Source: Symbiodinium natans
Taxonomy: Eukaryota; Sar; Dinophyceae; Suessiales; Symbiodiniaceae
Assembly: GCA_905221605.1 (NCBI GenBank)
Contig: CAJNDS010000085.1
Coordinates: 124,001 to 188,000, forward strand
DNA length: 64,000 nt
Direction of reading: 5' to 3'
A program made the translations under genes and the position numbers. The notes below the pieces were generated by a model. The model was not told the origin of the DNA. It saw only the letters and a list, made by a program, of their open reading frames with translations, and did not search any database. Of this stretch, positions 51,812-62,430 are shown piece by piece (the stretch's first letter is position 1; every line of letters starts with the position of its first letter).

Positions 51812-53358
51812 TTAACACGACAAGGGGCAATCTTGCAGGGCATCCAGCAGACAGTCCTGGAAGTCGCTACGTGGGAAGCAACATGACACATCCGCTCAGA
51901 GGTGCGCACCATGAAGGTCAGCAGCCCCTGTTCCTGTTCACTTGAGGTGGAGTCGCTTTCTGCGGATTTGGCTCATGGCATTTCGGAGTCCTGGACTATC
52001 GCTCGTGCCAGGGAGATCGCGTCCTCTTTACAAAGCTGGGACCTCAGATCTCGATCGTGGTTTGCTTCAAACATCGCTGTCGCATGGGGCCCCCACAATG
52101 CAGCGGCTACTACTGCACTCCCGAAGGAGTCCTGGCAAATGGGCACGATCTCCTTTCTGAGCTCCTGGCTTCAGCACAGCAGCTACACATCTCCGCAAAG
52201 ATCAACCCTCGGTAACCTCTAAGAACATGGCCCTATGAGTCCTCGGCCAGCTTGTGACGATGAGCTTGAGTGCCATGCTCCAGCAAATTCTGCAAAACCT
52301 CGTTTTCTTTTGCAGAAAGACGCTGGACCTTGAACTCTTGAAGCTCAGGCAGCTGCATAATTGCCGTAAGGATGGCGTGCAATTCCACTAACATCAGACA
52401 GGATAGCCGCTGCCACACACTCGACCTGAAAAGGGGCAGACGAAACAGTCATGGACCGTCAGGAACAGCAGATCTCAGCAGATGCTCTTCGGCTCTTGGA
52501 ATGCCAGGGAATCTTAGACCCGCGCTTGGGCTGGAGAACAACGTTCTAGCAGCCTCGAAACTGATACGGGCTTCATCTGCATTTGCCAATCGTACGGAAG
52601 AGGCGCCTCTGAATGATACGACAGCCGTACTTGTGGCGCGCAGCCTATGCGAGTCGCTGCAAACAGCACAGCCATGCACCTACGCCCTGCACACGGTTTT
52701 TGCTGCGTGCACAGAGGCAAAGGCCAGTTCCACAAAGCCGCTGCAAGCCATAATTTCATCAATGATGAACTGACAGTCTGGGGCCCTGCATCAGCGGCAT
52801 CAACTGGAGATCACGTACAGTACTATGTCATCACATGAGGTTTTCAGACTCCGGCCTCGAGGACGTGATGCATTTTTGCAGGACGTGGTTCGCATGAGGG
52901 CATCGCATTGCATCCAGCACGTGTCCAGCGACTTCTGCCACAAGAAGGCGCCGAAGCTCATCGGTAGCTTGCTCGATCGCAAGCTGAACGTCGCGGCACC
53001 CCTTGGAATCTTGAGACAGTTCCCAGACACGTCCTGCTAGATTGGTCATGCCACTGGTCATGCCATTGGTCGTGCCCATGCCATCTACTCTAGAGCCACC
53101 ACAGCATCCACCACCACTAAGGCTTCCAAGCCCACACTCTATCTTTCGTGACCCCAGCAGGCGTGGCAGAGTGTCTTGCATGCTCTCTTCTTGCCGAGCA
53201 GATCGTTCAGCACGTACAACTCCAGCACTGAGGTATGTGGCCCAAGGCGGATCCTCGTTGGAGTTTATCCTCTCGATCAGAGCTCGGAGGGGAAAAGCCA
53301 AGGCCCGTGGCTTCGGTGGTTTTGCTGTGCCTCTTCCACGACGCGTGCTCTGCATCAT
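51812..53358 (-). CDS. Pumilio-family (PUF repeat) RNA-binding protein
   Basis: Six minus-strand exons join in frame: 52835-53358, 52725-52785, 52607-52644, 52520-52553, 52357-52425 and about 52240-52298. A seventh (about 51976-52164) and perhaps a last short one (51812-51856, ending in TAA) follow. The first exon starts at an ATG at 53358 just after a possible acceptor, so upstream exons are possible. After a Gly/Met-rich N-terminus come PUF repeats with RNA-contact residues C-R-x-x-Q (GCRDVQ), N-H-x-x-Q (ANHVLQ), C-R-x-x-Q (YGCRIIQ), N-Y-x-x-Q (YGNYVLQ) and a degenerate SFGSAVVAAAL. PUF proteins bind mRNA, usually in 3' UTRs, and control translation or decay; by the PUF code these repeats would read A, U, A, U from N to C, i.e. 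5'-UAUA-3' in RNA. There are fewer repeats than the usual eight. Confidence 0.8.
52299..52834 (-). other. Five short introns of the PUF gene, three with GC donors
   Basis: Inferred from continuity of the PUF repeats: 52786-52834 (49 bp, GT-AG), 52645-52724 (80 bp, GC-AG), 52554-52606 (53 bp, GC-AG), 52426-52519 (94 bp, GT-AG) and 52299-52356 (58 bp, GC-AG). In each case the joined frame yields the expected repeat residues and the unspliced frame meets a stop. GC donors are known to be frequent in dinoflagellates; introns this short are unusual for them. Confidence 0.7.
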
Positions 53359-53359
53359 G

Positions 53360-54940
53360 CTGCGGCCACAGGCTGTGAACTACAAGACTAGCCGCTTGTG
53401 GCTGAAAAGGCTCAGAAGCATTCCGTGAATTGAGTCAAGCACACATGTTTGGCCCTTGGGCATTTGCGAGAAGGACATTCGCTACAGTTCAAGAAGCTTT
53501 TTGACAAACATTTTCGCCGCTGAACACATCAGTCAGTTGCCCCTAAACTCTAGACTTGCCACTATCATCGTCCTCGCTTTGAAGTAGGGCCTCCTTCAAG
53601 TCCGTACCCGCCGTCTGGCAACATGTTCGTTGTCCACCTCCTTCACGACAACAGTATCACATGCTGCCGCCCCAACCGATCGCCAAATCAAATCTTCCTC
53701 CTTCTGCACAGCACCTCTGCAGAGGCTCTGGTCTGCAAAGCTGCGATGTTGGAGAGACTGGTCACGGTCGTGCTTCCGCAATCAAGACGGCGTCGCCTCG
53801 ACCTTCCCTTTCTGATGGCTGCCCAGCGTATTCAATGTTGGCAAGCCCTCGTGGCAGATTGGTGGTCAGTGGTGAGTGGTGGTCAACCGTCAGAAATGGT
53901 CAGCAGCTTGTGTCCGCCAGCAATCATCATCGATAGTCTGGCGTTTCAGCACCACCGCCATGCACCCAATTGAAGCGCGGACACCGCCTTCAGCAGGGGA
54001 AGCTGGCCAGTGGCTAGTGAACTGCATGGAATCTGTCTGATTCAAACGAGGGCCAGACTTGTTCACCTCCAAAGACAAATGGTTCGCTTTCTGGGCCACC
54101 TTGGCTCGCACTAACTGACGGATAAAATGAAAACAGTGTGGCTTGAATTGGCTGCCGCGAGCAGTTCCTACAGTTTGAGCCCAATACCCCGCTCACTCTC
54201 ACTTCCGACGGAAGGCAACTTCTGCCGACGCAGACATACAACACAAGCTGTTTTCAGCTCACCAAGAATGTCCCTCCTCAAAAAGTCCAACTGTCGTTTC
54301 TTTGCATGATGAAACAGTGTGCCTTTCACGGCAACCTTTGGACTTGTGAAAAGGTGCGCCGCGTCTAGGCCTGCGCCATCTAAGATGGAGTGCAGGGTCT
54401 CTTGCAGCATGACAAACTTGCTGCCTCTATGGATCCGCTCTATGGATCCGCTGCGGACCCGGTTGTGAGAAAGAGATGACACACTCGCCCTTTGCACTCA
54501 TCCCCACCATCGGAGAGCACGGGTGCATGCTAGATTTGTGAAAAGATATTTAGCGCTTTCTATCCTCATGAACATGTTTAATAAGGCAAACGAAAGGTAG
54601 AAAAAAGAAAAAAAAGTATCATGAGAAGGCAAAAAAAGTACAGGGCCGCCCTCACCTTTTTTGGCTTTGTGCTACAATTGTTTCTACCTTGTTTTTGCCT
54701 TTGTTTGACCTTCTGTTTTTTTCCTTGTCTTTACATGCTTTTAGCCTTTACCTTTCCCAGGTAAAAGCCTGGATTCCCCCCTGACAGACCCCTGCTGTCC
54801 GTCCAAGGCTAAAAAATGGCGACCGCAAAAGGGAAAAAGAAGGTGAGGGCGGTTCCGGTACCTTTGAGCTCTCTCCACGAACCCTTGACCGTGGCGACGC
54901 AATCCTCCCACTTGGCAACGGCCGGGCACTTCTGACAACA
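53360..54940. other. No gene confidently recognised
   Basis: May hold 5' exons of the PUF gene and a promoter region. An AAAAAAGAAAAAAAAG-type A-rich patch is at 54600-54640. Short frames without domains. Confidence 0.4.
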
Positions 54941-57400
54941 TCAAAAGGTCGATCGTACACCTTCCCACAACCACTTCAGATGCGACATGCTGCGCATCTT
55001 TTCAGACCATGAGTTCCAGGCTGTCATGCGCAGCTCATCGACCAGCCGGCACCTCAGATCACGCGCTCTTCGCACGGGCGAACCCTGGCAAGGACTTGGC
55101 GGCACTCTTCCGTCATGGCATCGACTGGTATTCAGGGTCAGGACTGGAGTTTGCAACAATGACCCCAAGGCCAGTGTCTCTGAGGCATGGAACCAATTCG
55201 AGGTCCACGTGCACACAAGAGCATCGGACTCCATCAACAGCTGCAAATTCAACCTGGCAAGAAAGACTCCAAGGGACACCTGATGCGAGGGTGTACCAAC
55301 AAGGTAGCCGGACAGGGACTCGATGACCATCTGCTTGGCTCCAAGGCGTTTCTGCACTTCCATGAGGGGCCGCCTGCATCATGAAAACCAAGGGCAACTA
55401 AACTCGGAAGCCGCACTTCAGTTTTTGGCATGCCCTGCAAAACGCTGACCCTCGAACCCAGGCGCACAACTTGGGGTAGTGTCAGCTTCATGCTGTCCCT
55501 CTTCGTGGCAGAGGTTGTTTGCAAGTAGTTTCTCGAGTTGGCGACCCATGCATTGGAGCCGAGGCCTCTTCGATAGGCGCGAAACATTCATGTACACCAG
55601 GCATCCAGGGCACCTCAGCTCAAAACAAACACTTCTTTGGGCCTCGCTGCCATGTTTCGCTGTCATGTTCCACGGATGATTCGCTCTTGCTTGCCTTCGT
55701 GAGCCTTGGAGCCTTGCATTCGCCTTCAAACACAAACTTCGGACTACTTTGGCATTTCCCAGCTGCAAAGAAAGGGACACCAAAGTCCAAGGACACGACC
55801 GGTTGAAGGTGCGTGATGCTTCCTGGCACAAGCGATCTCACCACATCCACTGCCATTGTCAACTCGGTTCTTGCTCCAATGGCTTCTTGTTTCGGGTCAC
55901 ATGCGTCTTGTATTTACCGCCGGCTTTGCTCAAGATTTTGGCTGCTGCTGCAAAGTTCCTCTCAGTGACAGAAGCCCATTTTGTTTAAAGGCAACAAATT
56001 CCCACCTGCCCTCTCGCGTAAGCATGAAGGCTTCGGCACTTTGCCGGTGTTACAGTCCGCTCAAGGGCTTCAAGCAAGCTCAAGGTTTGCCCCTTCCAAG
56101 GTTTAGGGCCTCTCTCCCTTGAAGGTTCACTCCTGGAATTCGAGCATACCGTAGTTTACCTATTCCGTGCCTTTACCTATTGCTACTCCTTCTGCCCATT
56201 CCCATTCGAACGCTGCAGAGGACTAAGAGGCTGCAGGCACACAGGTGCCATCCATCAGTACGCACAATCTTGCGCAACAAGGGTCGGGCTAGTTGCCTGA
56301 CCTGAGATGAAATCTCACATCTCCAAGCAACTTTCCTTTTGAGGCATCCGACAGCAAGTGCCTCCAGCACGGCCGGATCGTCTGAGCCCAGGTACAGCCT
56401 GCTCTGGCCACAACTATTCCAAACCCCTGAGCATCGCTCAACACTTTGGCCCTGTGGCCTCTGCGACGCTCGCAGCCGTGGCAGCTGAAGCTTGAAGGGC
56501 GCGATCATCCGGCCGGCATCTGGGCAACGTCGCTGAACCTGAACAGTCAGATTTTGACAGCCTCTTAAAGTGAATTGAAGCCTGTCAACATGGGTGAACA
56601 AGGCCTCAACATCGGCATCGGCATCCAAAATCCAGGAATAGATGCCCACATAGTCCTTGAATCCGTACTCCTTCGCCTGGGACAGCCGCAAATGCCACAG
56701 CACTCTCAGCGGAGAAGAGAGGCAACGTGAACTTTGCTACGTGTGGCCCACAAACAGTGCCACGAACGCACGCATGTTCCCCACCATGATGCCAAGCTAA
56801 GAACCTTGAGCCCCATGATGGCCCAGAGAGACGAGTTGCCTCGTAGTACTTGTCTCCATGCCGCACATAGCTTCCAAGCACAGCATCCTGGCGGCTCGGA
56901 GTCGGAACTCAGATGAGTCCGGGTGCGTAGATGTACTTTCCGGTGCCCGGCACTCCGAACAAACTCCGAGCACTCCTGCATTTCGCCGACAAGGCTTTCC
57001 CTTCGAAGAGTCTGCATCTCGTGCAGCGTTGCAGAACTGCGGTGGGCAAGCTCAATCAGGGACAAGAATTCGGCAGTAGTGCGAGAGAAGTTGAATGATG
57101 CTTCCAGGCGTGGCAGAAGGGCTGAAGACTCGAAGATACTCGCAAATTTTCGAAGTGTGAACAAACTGCAGCAGCTTTGCAGAGCAAACCCCTGGGCCTG
57201 GGACGTACCAGGAAGGCTGCGGTCTGAACAAAAGGCACACAAGACAACCCAAGGTCCCTCCAAAACGCGGAAGCTGCAAGCATGGGTTTTTGGCCTGTGC
57301 GCGCCACCACTTGATCCAGTAGTTCTTCGGGTACCTGCAGACTTGAGCTTCTGATACTCTTCTGATACGACAGCTGCGAGGGGCACCCAGAGCATCTCAG
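54941..57400 (-). CDS. Fucosyltransferase-like glycosyltransferase (GT23-like), multi-exon
   Basis: Minus-strand exon pieces in order. About 57390-57190: VPEELLDQVVARTGQKPMLA and then, after a probable intron, FVQTAAFLVRPRPRGLLCKA. About 56890-56838: DAVLGSYVRHGDKYYEATR, whose V-R-x-G-D-K is the donor-binding motif of alpha-1,6- and related fucosyltransferases. About 56690-56600: GFKDYVGIYSWILDADADVE. About 56420-56330: SRLYLGSDDPAVLEALA, matching the F/Y-L-x-S-D-D-P motif. About 55290-55160: LNLQLLMESDALVCTWTSNW. About 55050-55018: CRLVDELRMT. The last two join to S-N-W-C-R-L-x-D-E-L-R, a hallmark of the C-terminal sugar-nucleotide site. The protein would act in the Golgi, moving fucose from GDP-fucose. 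The N-terminal membrane anchor was not located. Exact exon limits are not resolved. O-fucosyltransferase is a less likely alternative. Confidence 0.6.
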
Positions 57401-57519
57401 CAAGTCCTACGCAGCATTGCAACATGCTGACAGAGCGCGCACATGGGTGCAAACTGAAAATCAGACAGTGACGGTCAATGTCTGATTTACGTTCAAAACG
57501 ATGATACAAAAGCGTTTCT

Positions 57520-60500
57520 GAGGCTGAACCACTACCCCGTGGAATGCATAAAAGCCGATATTTTGAGCAGGGTCGGTCCGTTCATTTCAGAGAAAACCAA
57601 GTGCCAAAACGGAACGGACCCCCAAGGTGGCTTTCAAGCAAATACCGTCTTCGAGAATCTGAGAGTCAGACGGTCAGAAATTCGGACACTCAAACGTTCA
57701 GACAGTCAGACACTCAAACTCGAACGTAACTTGAACAGCGGCAGAAGTGCGTTTCTGAAGCTAAACCGTTGCGTGTATGAGCCGGATGGATTAATCAACT
57801 TGATTAAAAAAAAGTGAAACAAGTGCTGAAGGAACGGGTGCCTAAGGTGAACTCTCTGACCGTCTGACTTTCTGACTGTCTATGCTGACGCTGACCCGCA
57901 CTGACCCCAGGCTCTGAGGTTTGGGGTGCGGTCCTTGAAGGCATGTGGGACGACCTCCGTGCCTCTCACTGAACACCAGACACAGGGGAGAATAGGCATC
58001 TCCTTGGCTGAAAACGGAGCCCATGCCTCGAAGTTCTTCCTTCCCACGGTCCCGCTTCACCCCAATGAACCTGCCAGAACAGCAATCAGGCCGTCGGCAA
58101 GCTGGAATGATAAGCGCCCTACCTAGGACCTTTTCCGGTCGGCTTGCAGGAACTCACAGGCATCAGATAGCATCTTGGCAGCCCCCGATGAGGAAACACG
58201 CAATGGACAATAAGACTTCAGCTGATTCGTTGAGGCTGGGGTACCCGCTCGTATGAGTTTGCTTTCACTCCTCCAGGACACTGGACAGTGGTGCCCTTCT
58301 CCTTGCCTCTCGTCCATGGGTTTGCCCAGTCGTCCTCTAGAACCATGAGGACACATGCAGGCTTTCTCTTGGTCAACAAGCTTGGTGCTTCTCCTCTGGC
58401 CACAAATAGATGCTTCCCCGGTCCAAAGCAAAGGCAAGCACGGCCTTGAATGATGCCATACGATGCCGCAAGAAGAATCCATGAGGCTGGGCAGCCGCGG
58501 CATGCAGACAAGTCTCGGCGGAAATGTGTATGTTCGAACCCATGCCTGAGCGAAACCTGGGCAACAAAAGCGAACAAGGAAGGTGGGCTCTCGCTTGTGT
58601 CCGTGAGCCATTGGATCTCGAGGCATTCCTATCTGAGTTTGCAGACATGCCATGCTCGACAAAGGACTTGCCAGCGCAATCGATCGGAAACTGATGCTCC
58701 CTGCAAAGGTTCATTCCTAAAGACGCAGAAATGCCATGACTGAGCAATGGGTGAGCATAGCGCCTTAGGAAATGCTGTACCCATCCAGTACCTCTGCATC
58801 GAAGGCAGAGAAATTACATGTCTGGCAGCGTCTTCTCAGAACTCTGACAATGCTGGCATTCCACGCGCGCACCATAAAGAGCTTCGCCACCAGAGGCAGC
58901 TCGCACTTGCCCGGGCCAACCCTCGGAGACGGGACCAAGCAAGACAGAGTCCAAAAGAAGAGACATACGAGAGTAACAAGGGCAACCCCGAGCTGCCCCA
59001 ATAAACAACCTTGATCCAATCTGCAACCAATGCTCTCGAACAGTTCTGTCTCGCAAACGTGTAAGAAAAAGAGACCTTCTCAGGCTGTTGAGCCAGCACC
59101 TGCACTTGTCTCGGGTGCGCACATCCAGCGGCACATCTACGTTCTGGAACCTCATGACCGTTTTCTCATGTTTTCAAGCATTGCATTACGTCATTACGTA
59201 GTCATCGACTAACGGCAATGAGAAAATGTGAGACCATGTGAGAAAAATGTGAGAAATGAGCTCCTGACTTTGAGCACTTCCGCCCGCCCGCCGACTTTCC
59301 AGCATCTGGCACTGATTCATCGACTCCAGCCTTTGCCGAAAAATGTGCTTCGAACCTTCCTCGACGGACATGGGCGGAAGAGATGGCTCTGCGGGCACCT
59401 GGAAGCATTCGACGAAAGACGTGAAAGACTTCGCGACAGATGAGTGGCCAAGTGGCCCATTTCAAGTTCCTTGCACTCCCGTTCCTGCTGTATTTGCAAA
59501 AGGCCAGACAACGTCCATGCCTGAGTCGTCTCCCCAGCCTCTATGCCTGGAAGGAGTTCATATGGCTTTCTCAACCAGAAACCCGAACAGCTGGTGCCTG
59601 ATTGATCCGTCGTTGAAAAAGATGCTGTGGCAGAAGCGTCGCTCCTGAGTTCGCCCAACGTCGTGGAATGAAAAAGACGATCAGACACATTTCTGCATGA
59701 CATTGCTGCACTGCTTGATCCCCATGTCCCGGCCTTCCGCTCTCCTCGACACTGCCGCCTGCTGCAGGACAAACCCTCAAAAACAATGTCCCACACCATG
59801 AACCAAGAGATCAGCAAATGACTGCTAAGTTTCAAGCTATTTTGTGCATCGGGTAGGCAAAGCACGCCAGTCATGGCGTGCAAGTATCCCATCAAGTACC
59901 TGCCCCAAGAGCCAGACACCACTAGTTGCACTAGTGAAGCAGAGAACTAGAGAACACATAAGATTCTGAACCAGGCCACCCAGCTGACATGGCTGCCAGC
60001 AGGCAAATGCCCTGTATACCTGTCCGACAAGGGGGGCTTTCAGCAAGTTGAACACCATCAGCACAAAAGGAAAGGAACGCGGAGCCGCGGAGTGTTGGGT
60101 GACATAATTGAGGTCCATATTTCTCACTCCCGACATCTCAGAAACAGACATCCGTTGGCCTTGACGTGCCATCCAGATGCATGTCCTCTAGGATGCAATG
60201 GATATGGTCCCATCGCTTTTGATGGACCAAACAAGAAGCTCTAGCATAACGAAGCCGCTGAGAGCCAGGTGGCCGCGTGACTCAACGGAACTGTGGCTGA
60301 TCTCGAAGAACTTCTGGCACTGCGAAGCACAATCAATTCCAGCTTCTCCACGCCCAGACAAGATTTTGATTCTTGCACACAGACGTCGCAGCTGAATTTG
60401 TGGAAACAGTCCCGCAGCCGTTCGAGCTTCGGGCAAAAGGCAGCTGTGAGGCCATGAGGAAAGGGACTTGTCGCCTCTTTGGGCCGCGCATTCCACACTT

Positions 60501-60800
60501 CGGTGCAACTTTGTAGTGCTAGCAGCCTCTGGCTGTGCTCCGTGACAGGTTGGCGATGACACGCGGCAACGTCCCGAAAACACAGCACGGGAGGTAGTGG
60601 AGTCTAAAGGCTAAAGCATCGGGGTGTTATCTGTATCAATTCTGCCGCTTTCCATTTTGCCACTCACCCACTTTCCTCTCACCCTTTTGATTGGTGAAGA
60701 CGCCGCTGCCATGCCTTGGGCGTCGAGTCTTTCAACTTGCGAGTCTTAGAACTTTGCATGTCTTCGGCGCTCGGGCTTCAACTGAGGATTTGTGAGGGGT
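57520..60800. other. Unassigned region, possible minus-strand exons
   Basis: Several minus-strand frames have protein-like composition, for example near 58380-58560 (FKAVLAFALDRGSIYLWPEE), 59840-60060 and 60240-60560 (FCPKLERLRDCFHKFSCDVC). No domain was recognised and no splice structure could be proven. A GTCAGA/CAGACA-rich patch with matching inverted words lies at 57655-57730 and 57855-57890. Confidence 0.35.
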
Positions 60801-60904
60801 GAGATTCGGCTTTTACAGATTCGGGATTGAAGGGATCTGAGAGCCTCGTAGTTCCTGTGTCCCAAAAAGGCTGACAAGGCAAGAACCCATGTCCTTGTAA
60901 TCAA

Positions 60905-62430
60905 GATGCTGCTTGCCTTCCGCCCACTGCCCCTCGTAAGACCGTCCATCTGGCCAAGAAAATTTCCCTCGGCCTTCCTTCTGATCATTGACGTAGCCTT
61001 GCTTGGCAATGTGCAAGACACCATGAACTGGTGCATGATTAACTTATGAGTTGGTGAACATCTGCTGTGAAGTGGTCAGCTCCTCAAGACAGAAGCATCT
61101 CAAGTCCTGATGAACTCTCTCTTGCAGTCCGGCAGCCACCCTCGTAGATCCGTCCATCGGCCCAGCGGAACTTCCCAACACCATGCATTCGGTTCTTGTC
61201 CCACTGGCCTGGTTACAGTCCCAGCAATATATATATATAAATTTTTTTTTTATTATACAATGTCGAACAAGATGACATCTGGAAACAAGAACACGGCAGG
61301 CATGACCCTCATAGACACGTCCATCTTCCCAGCTGTACTTGCCCTGGCCATGAATATCCTTAGCACAACATGCGTAGCACGACTTCCAATCATGTCCAAT
61401 CGAGCAAACTTGTGAGCGTGTCTGATGTAGCACCATGTACAAAGGTTACAGGCTCTTGCCATACTGCTGGCCAGCATCATTCTCGTGGAACTGGCCTACT
61501 CATGACAGTGGCTGGCCAAGGCGGGCAAGAAAGAGAAGAGAAAGACAACAAAAAGACAAGAAAAACACTAGGCGCCTGAATAACTGGACCCATCAGCCCA
61601 CGTAAAATCACCACGCCCGGACCTCGCAGCAGATCCCAACGAAAGTTGATTTCGTGAGACAAACAGCGAGCCGAGCACAGCACTTCAGTCCGTTCGAGTA
61701 GTCACCGACCTGAATCTAAAGGCTTCATGCTGACAAATTTTCGTGACCCACGAAGTAGTAAGAAAACAGGGTGTTGGACGTAACGCGCTCCGTCTGGCCA
61801 TGTTTCTTCACCAAACCCATGCTGCTTGTCATCCTTCAAGATTGCACATGTCCGTCATGCTAGCACAAACGGTTGCAATGCCGAACATTCAGTCTGGGAT
61901 TCCAACTCTCCATTCACCACTAAATTTGGAGCCACTGGCATGGGTGTATGTACCTGGGACTTGCCATTATAAGACTTGCACATGGACGCATTGCAGGAAA
62001 CTTTGGGCTGCAAAACCCACTATCTATCTAGCTGAAGTCCGGCGACCTTGGCCGTGAGCCTTGTCATTCATCCAACTTCCTTCATAGATATCACCGTCTG
62101 TGTGCTCAAACCGTCCCCAGCCGTGGGCTTTATCATTGGCCCATCGGCCTGCCGTCCAAGCGCTTGTGCTCAATCGTTGCTCACTGCGGCTTGTCGAAAC
62201 AAAGGCTTTTCGCCTACGAGCAAAGCATGCAAAACCGAAACTTGCCTTCGTATCGTGCACCATCCGGCCAGACCTACGAGCACACATATGAATGCAATGT
62301 GGGAGCAAGAAGAAGAGACTGAGACTGCTAAGGTCGAACCGGCGGCCTGCACGCCGTGGCCATGTCTATGAGCTCCAAGCCATTCACCCGTGTAGGTGGA
62401 TCCATTCGGATACCTCGGTTCGATGGCTTG
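60905..62430 (-). CDS. MORN-repeat protein, one or two repeats per exon
   Basis: Minus-strand exon pieces, each a MORN repeat (Y-x-G-x-W/F-x5-G-x-G): 62420-62347 ([20 protein letters not shown]), 62270-62241 (PDGARYEGK), 62150-62056 ([17 protein letters not shown] and MNDKAHGQG), 61620-61571 ([15 protein letters not shown]), 61497-61455 ([13 protein letters not shown]), 61358-61300 ([17 protein letters not shown]), 61210-61130 ([20 protein letters not shown] then IYEGG) and 61030-60905 ([20 protein letters not shown]). The first exon ends GTGCAG before GC, another GC donor. At least nine repeats. MORN proteins bind lipids or scaffold membranes and flagellar radial spokes, or precede PIP-kinase or PKA-like domains; no such domain was seen. 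Limits are approximate. Confidence 0.75.
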
